A stretch of DNA of 13,949 bases from Gammaproteobacteria bacterium (lineage in GTDB: Bacteria; Pseudomonadota; Gammaproteobacteria; Steroidobacterales; BM003), in contig JAPHSC010000333.1 in NCBI GenBank assembly GCA_026193125.1, forward strand, positions 1-13,949, written 5' to 3'. The notes under the pieces were generated by a model. That model made no database searches. It was given only the letters and a program-made list of their open reading frames with translations, and was not told the DNA's origin. Positions 12,192 through 13,949 of this stretch are shown piece after piece. The translations under genes and the position numbers were made by a program. Position 1 is the first letter of the stretch; the number at the start of each line of letters is the position of its first letter.

Positions 12192-13949
12192 TTGGCCATT
12201 AAATCGAGCGCTAAAATTGCCAGACTAATCACCGTTGTGCGTCGTCGCAAGCGCCTGACAATGGGCATCGCCGGTGTTCTCGTAGTGTACGCCTTGCTGG
12301 GTTTCTTCCTCGCGCCCTGGCTGCTCAATAAAGTGGCCGTCGATAGCGTGCGTGAAGCCTATGGCGCCGAACTTCGAATCGGGAAAATTGCGATCAATCC
12401 GTTCGTACTGAGTCTGCAGATCGATGGACTCGAAATGGACCAGCCTGGCGGCGGCCCTTTTGTACGCGTTCGGCAAATTTTCGTCAATTTCCAACTAAGT
12501 TCATTGTTTCGCTGGGCCCTCACGTTCAGGACTTTCCAGGTCGATGAACCGGAGATTTTTGTTGCACGCACCAAGACTGGGGAATTGAACCTGGCATTTC
12601 TGCTTGATGCCGGAAACACTTCCTCAAGCGAGAGTGGCGAACTTGTCAGTGGCGCCCCGGTCAGGTTGTTGATCCGGAATTTTTCCATCAACAATGCCGT
12701 CGCGCATTGGCACGACGAGGTCCCGGCCGAGTTGCTAGAGACTGCCTTCGGTCCGGTCAATATTGCCGTTACAGACTTGAATACCCTGCCGCAGCGTGAT
12801 GCGCAACAAGACGTTGTTATCAAGACTGAAAGCGGTGGAAGCTTCGGCTGGAGCGGAACCTTGCAGCTCGCTCCGCTACGCTCGGCGGGCCGGGCCACGA
12901 TTACCGGATCGCATGTGGAGTTATTGTCGGCCTACTTACGTCATGAAACGGGGTTCGATATTCTTCGGGGCAATGCGGAAATTGGACTTGATTACTCGCT
13001 GGATACGCTGGCAGACGGCAGTCTTGAGGCCAATGTAGACAACTTTGAGCTGAGCTTGCAGGACCTCTTGGTACGTACCTTTGCGCTTGCAAGCGGTGGC
13101 GATCCGACAACTGATCGCGAGGTGCTGGAAGTGCCTTCGTTCAAATTATTCGGTGGTACCCTGCGTTGGCCAGAGCAGTCGGTATCGCTTGCATCTGTCT
13201 CTATCGACGACGCCACTGTGACCCTGTACCGAAGCACCGCCGGCGAACTGAATATTCTGCCTCAGTCTTCTGCCGTCAATGAGCATGCAGAAGAGCTTGA
13301 GGCGTCGGTGTCCGCTGCAGATCAGTTGCCCTGGGCCATTTCCCTTGATCGTTTCGCGCTGAACAGAATGGCGATTATTCTAAATGATGACAGTGTGGAG
13401 CCGCCTGCGAATATTGGCGTTGAGCAACTGGACCTTGTCGTCACCGATATAAGCAATGCCGACGGCGCAAGTTTTCCAACGACACTCTCCAGCCGGGTGG
13501 CTGGCGGCGGAACTATTGGCGCCAGCGGCTCGGTAGCAGTGCTACCCCAGCTCGAGGTGGGCCTTGAGTTTGCGATTGAGAATATTTCCCTTGCGCTACT
13601 GCACCCATATCTGAAGTCTCTGGCGGATGTGAGTCTCGACTCGGGCCTCTTCGCTATGACCGGAAAGGTACACAGTGGTGTCGACGATACGCTGCTTCTG
13701 AATGGCGATATCTCAGTGGAAGAGTTTCTGATTACCGAAACCGACGGAGGTTCACGCCTGGGGAGCTGGAATCGCCTGGCCATGTCGAGCGTCTCGCTCG
13801 ATCTCGATGCCAGGACCTTTGCCGTCTCAGAGGTACGCATGGAGCAGCCATACGCGGATATCTTTGTCGCCGAGGACGGCACTGTAAACCTGGGTAGAGT
13901 GGAAAAAGGGTTGCAGACAGCGAGTGACGAGGGTGGCGGACCGGCTGCG
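12192..13949 (+). CDS. DUF748 (AsmA-like) envelope protein, 5' part only
   Basis: The frame is open without a stop from 12189 to the window edge, giving the first 586 residues of a larger protein. It begins MAIKSSAKIARLITVVRRRK, a basic cytoplasmic tail. One membrane span (about 24-45, ending FFLAPWLLNK) follows, then a long periplasmic region rich in beta-type sequence. Recognisable DUF748 pieces are VREAYGAELRIGKIAINPF (58-76 approximately), then LQIDGLEM, FVNFQLSSLFRWALTF and VDEPEIFVARTKTGELNL. Such proteins are usually around 1000 residues or more and belong with the AsmA-like group linked to outer-membrane maintenance and phospholipid transport; that role is inferred. The start is TTG: an in-frame stop lies at 12186 and a G-run (AAGGGGGG, 12174-12181) sits 10 bases upstream. 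GTG at 12237 and ATG at 12261 are alternatives that would remove the basic tail. Confidence 0.85.
   Translation, partial: MAIKSSAKIARLITVVRRRKRLTMGIAGVLVVYALLGFFLAPWLLNKVAVDSVREAYGAELRIGKIAINPFVLSLQIDGLEMDQPGGGPFVRVRQIFVNFQLSSLFRWALTFRTFQVDEPEIFVARTKTGELNLAFLLDAGNTSSSESGELVSGAPVRLLIRNFSINNAVAHWHDEVPAELLETAFGPVNIAVTDLNTLPQRDAQQDVVIKTESGGSFGWSGTLQLAPLRSAGRATITGSHVELLSAYLRHETGFDILRGNAEIGLDYSLDTLADGSLEANVDNFELSLQDLLVRTFALASGGDPTTDREVLEVPSFKLFGGTLRWPEQSVSLASVSIDDATVTLYRSTAGELNILPQSSAVNEHAEELEASVSAADQLPWAISLDRFALNRMAIILNDDSVEPPANIGVEQLDLVVTDISNADGASFPTTLSSRVAGGGTIGASGSVAVLPQLEVGLEFAIENISLALLHPYLKSLADVSLDSGLFAMTGKVHSGVDDTLLLNGDISVEEFLITETDGGSRLGSWNRLAMSSVSLDLDARTFAVSEVRMEQPYADIFVAEDGTVNLGRVEKGLQTASDEGGGPAA

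Noticed and set aside
12359..13882. Minus-strand open frames of 179 and 186 codons within the DUF748 gene
   Set aside because: They are serine/arginine-rich mirror frames of an uninterrupted plus-strand gene with recognisable family sequence.

Overview
The window is a GC-rich, densely packed piece of chromosome from a gammaproteobacterium. Gene order and protein style point to the Pseudomonas/Cellvibrio/Halieaceae side of the class, probably a marine OM60/NOR5-type bacterium. That placement rests on remembered gene order and sequence feel, not on a search. No rRNA, tRNA, insertion sequence, phage gene, CRISPR array or other mobile feature was seen. Most of the window is cell-envelope housekeeping.

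Layout. (1) 85-372, minus: a small secreted protein of unknown function. (2) 373-903: a 531-base stretch without a convincing gene. It holds a likely minus-strand promoter, a possible extended -10 promoter followed closely by a good intrinsic terminator, and a repeat/hairpin cluster against the first lol gene. (3) 904-4110, plus: lolC-lolE-lolD, three overlapping genes for the ABC transporter that extracts lipoproteins from the inner membrane and hands them to LolA. A probable bidirectional terminator follows. (4) 4277-4807, minus: a DUF2062 membrane protein, convergent with lolD and divergent from comEC. (5) 4952-12067, plus: a seven-gene overlapping run, comEC-exbB-exbD-msbA-lpxK-trm112-kdsB. 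(6) From 12192, plus: the first 586 codons of a large DUF748/AsmA-like envelope protein that runs off the window.

How the genes work together. MsbA flips core-lipid A across the inner membrane, LpxK adds the lipid A 4'-phosphate and KdsB activates Kdo, so the second operon is centred on lipopolysaccharide. LolCDE does the parallel job for lipoproteins. ExbB/ExbD form a proton-driven motor of unknown client. ComEC is the DNA-uptake channel and Trm112 a small zinc-type partner of methyltransferases. From memory, Pseudomonas has lol-DUF2062-comEC-exbBD-lpxK-trm112-kdsB with msbA elsewhere, whereas E. coli has comEC(ycaI)-msbA-lpxK-...-ycaR-kdsB. This window combines the two orders.

I did not find a convincing new biological system. 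The points most worth a second look are the short promoter-terminator unit at 482-548, the repeat/hairpin over the lolC ribosome binding site, three successive TTGA stop/start overlaps with TTG starts, the motor pair inside the LPS operon, the mixed LolC/LolE character of both permeases, and a striking density of CCWGG sites.
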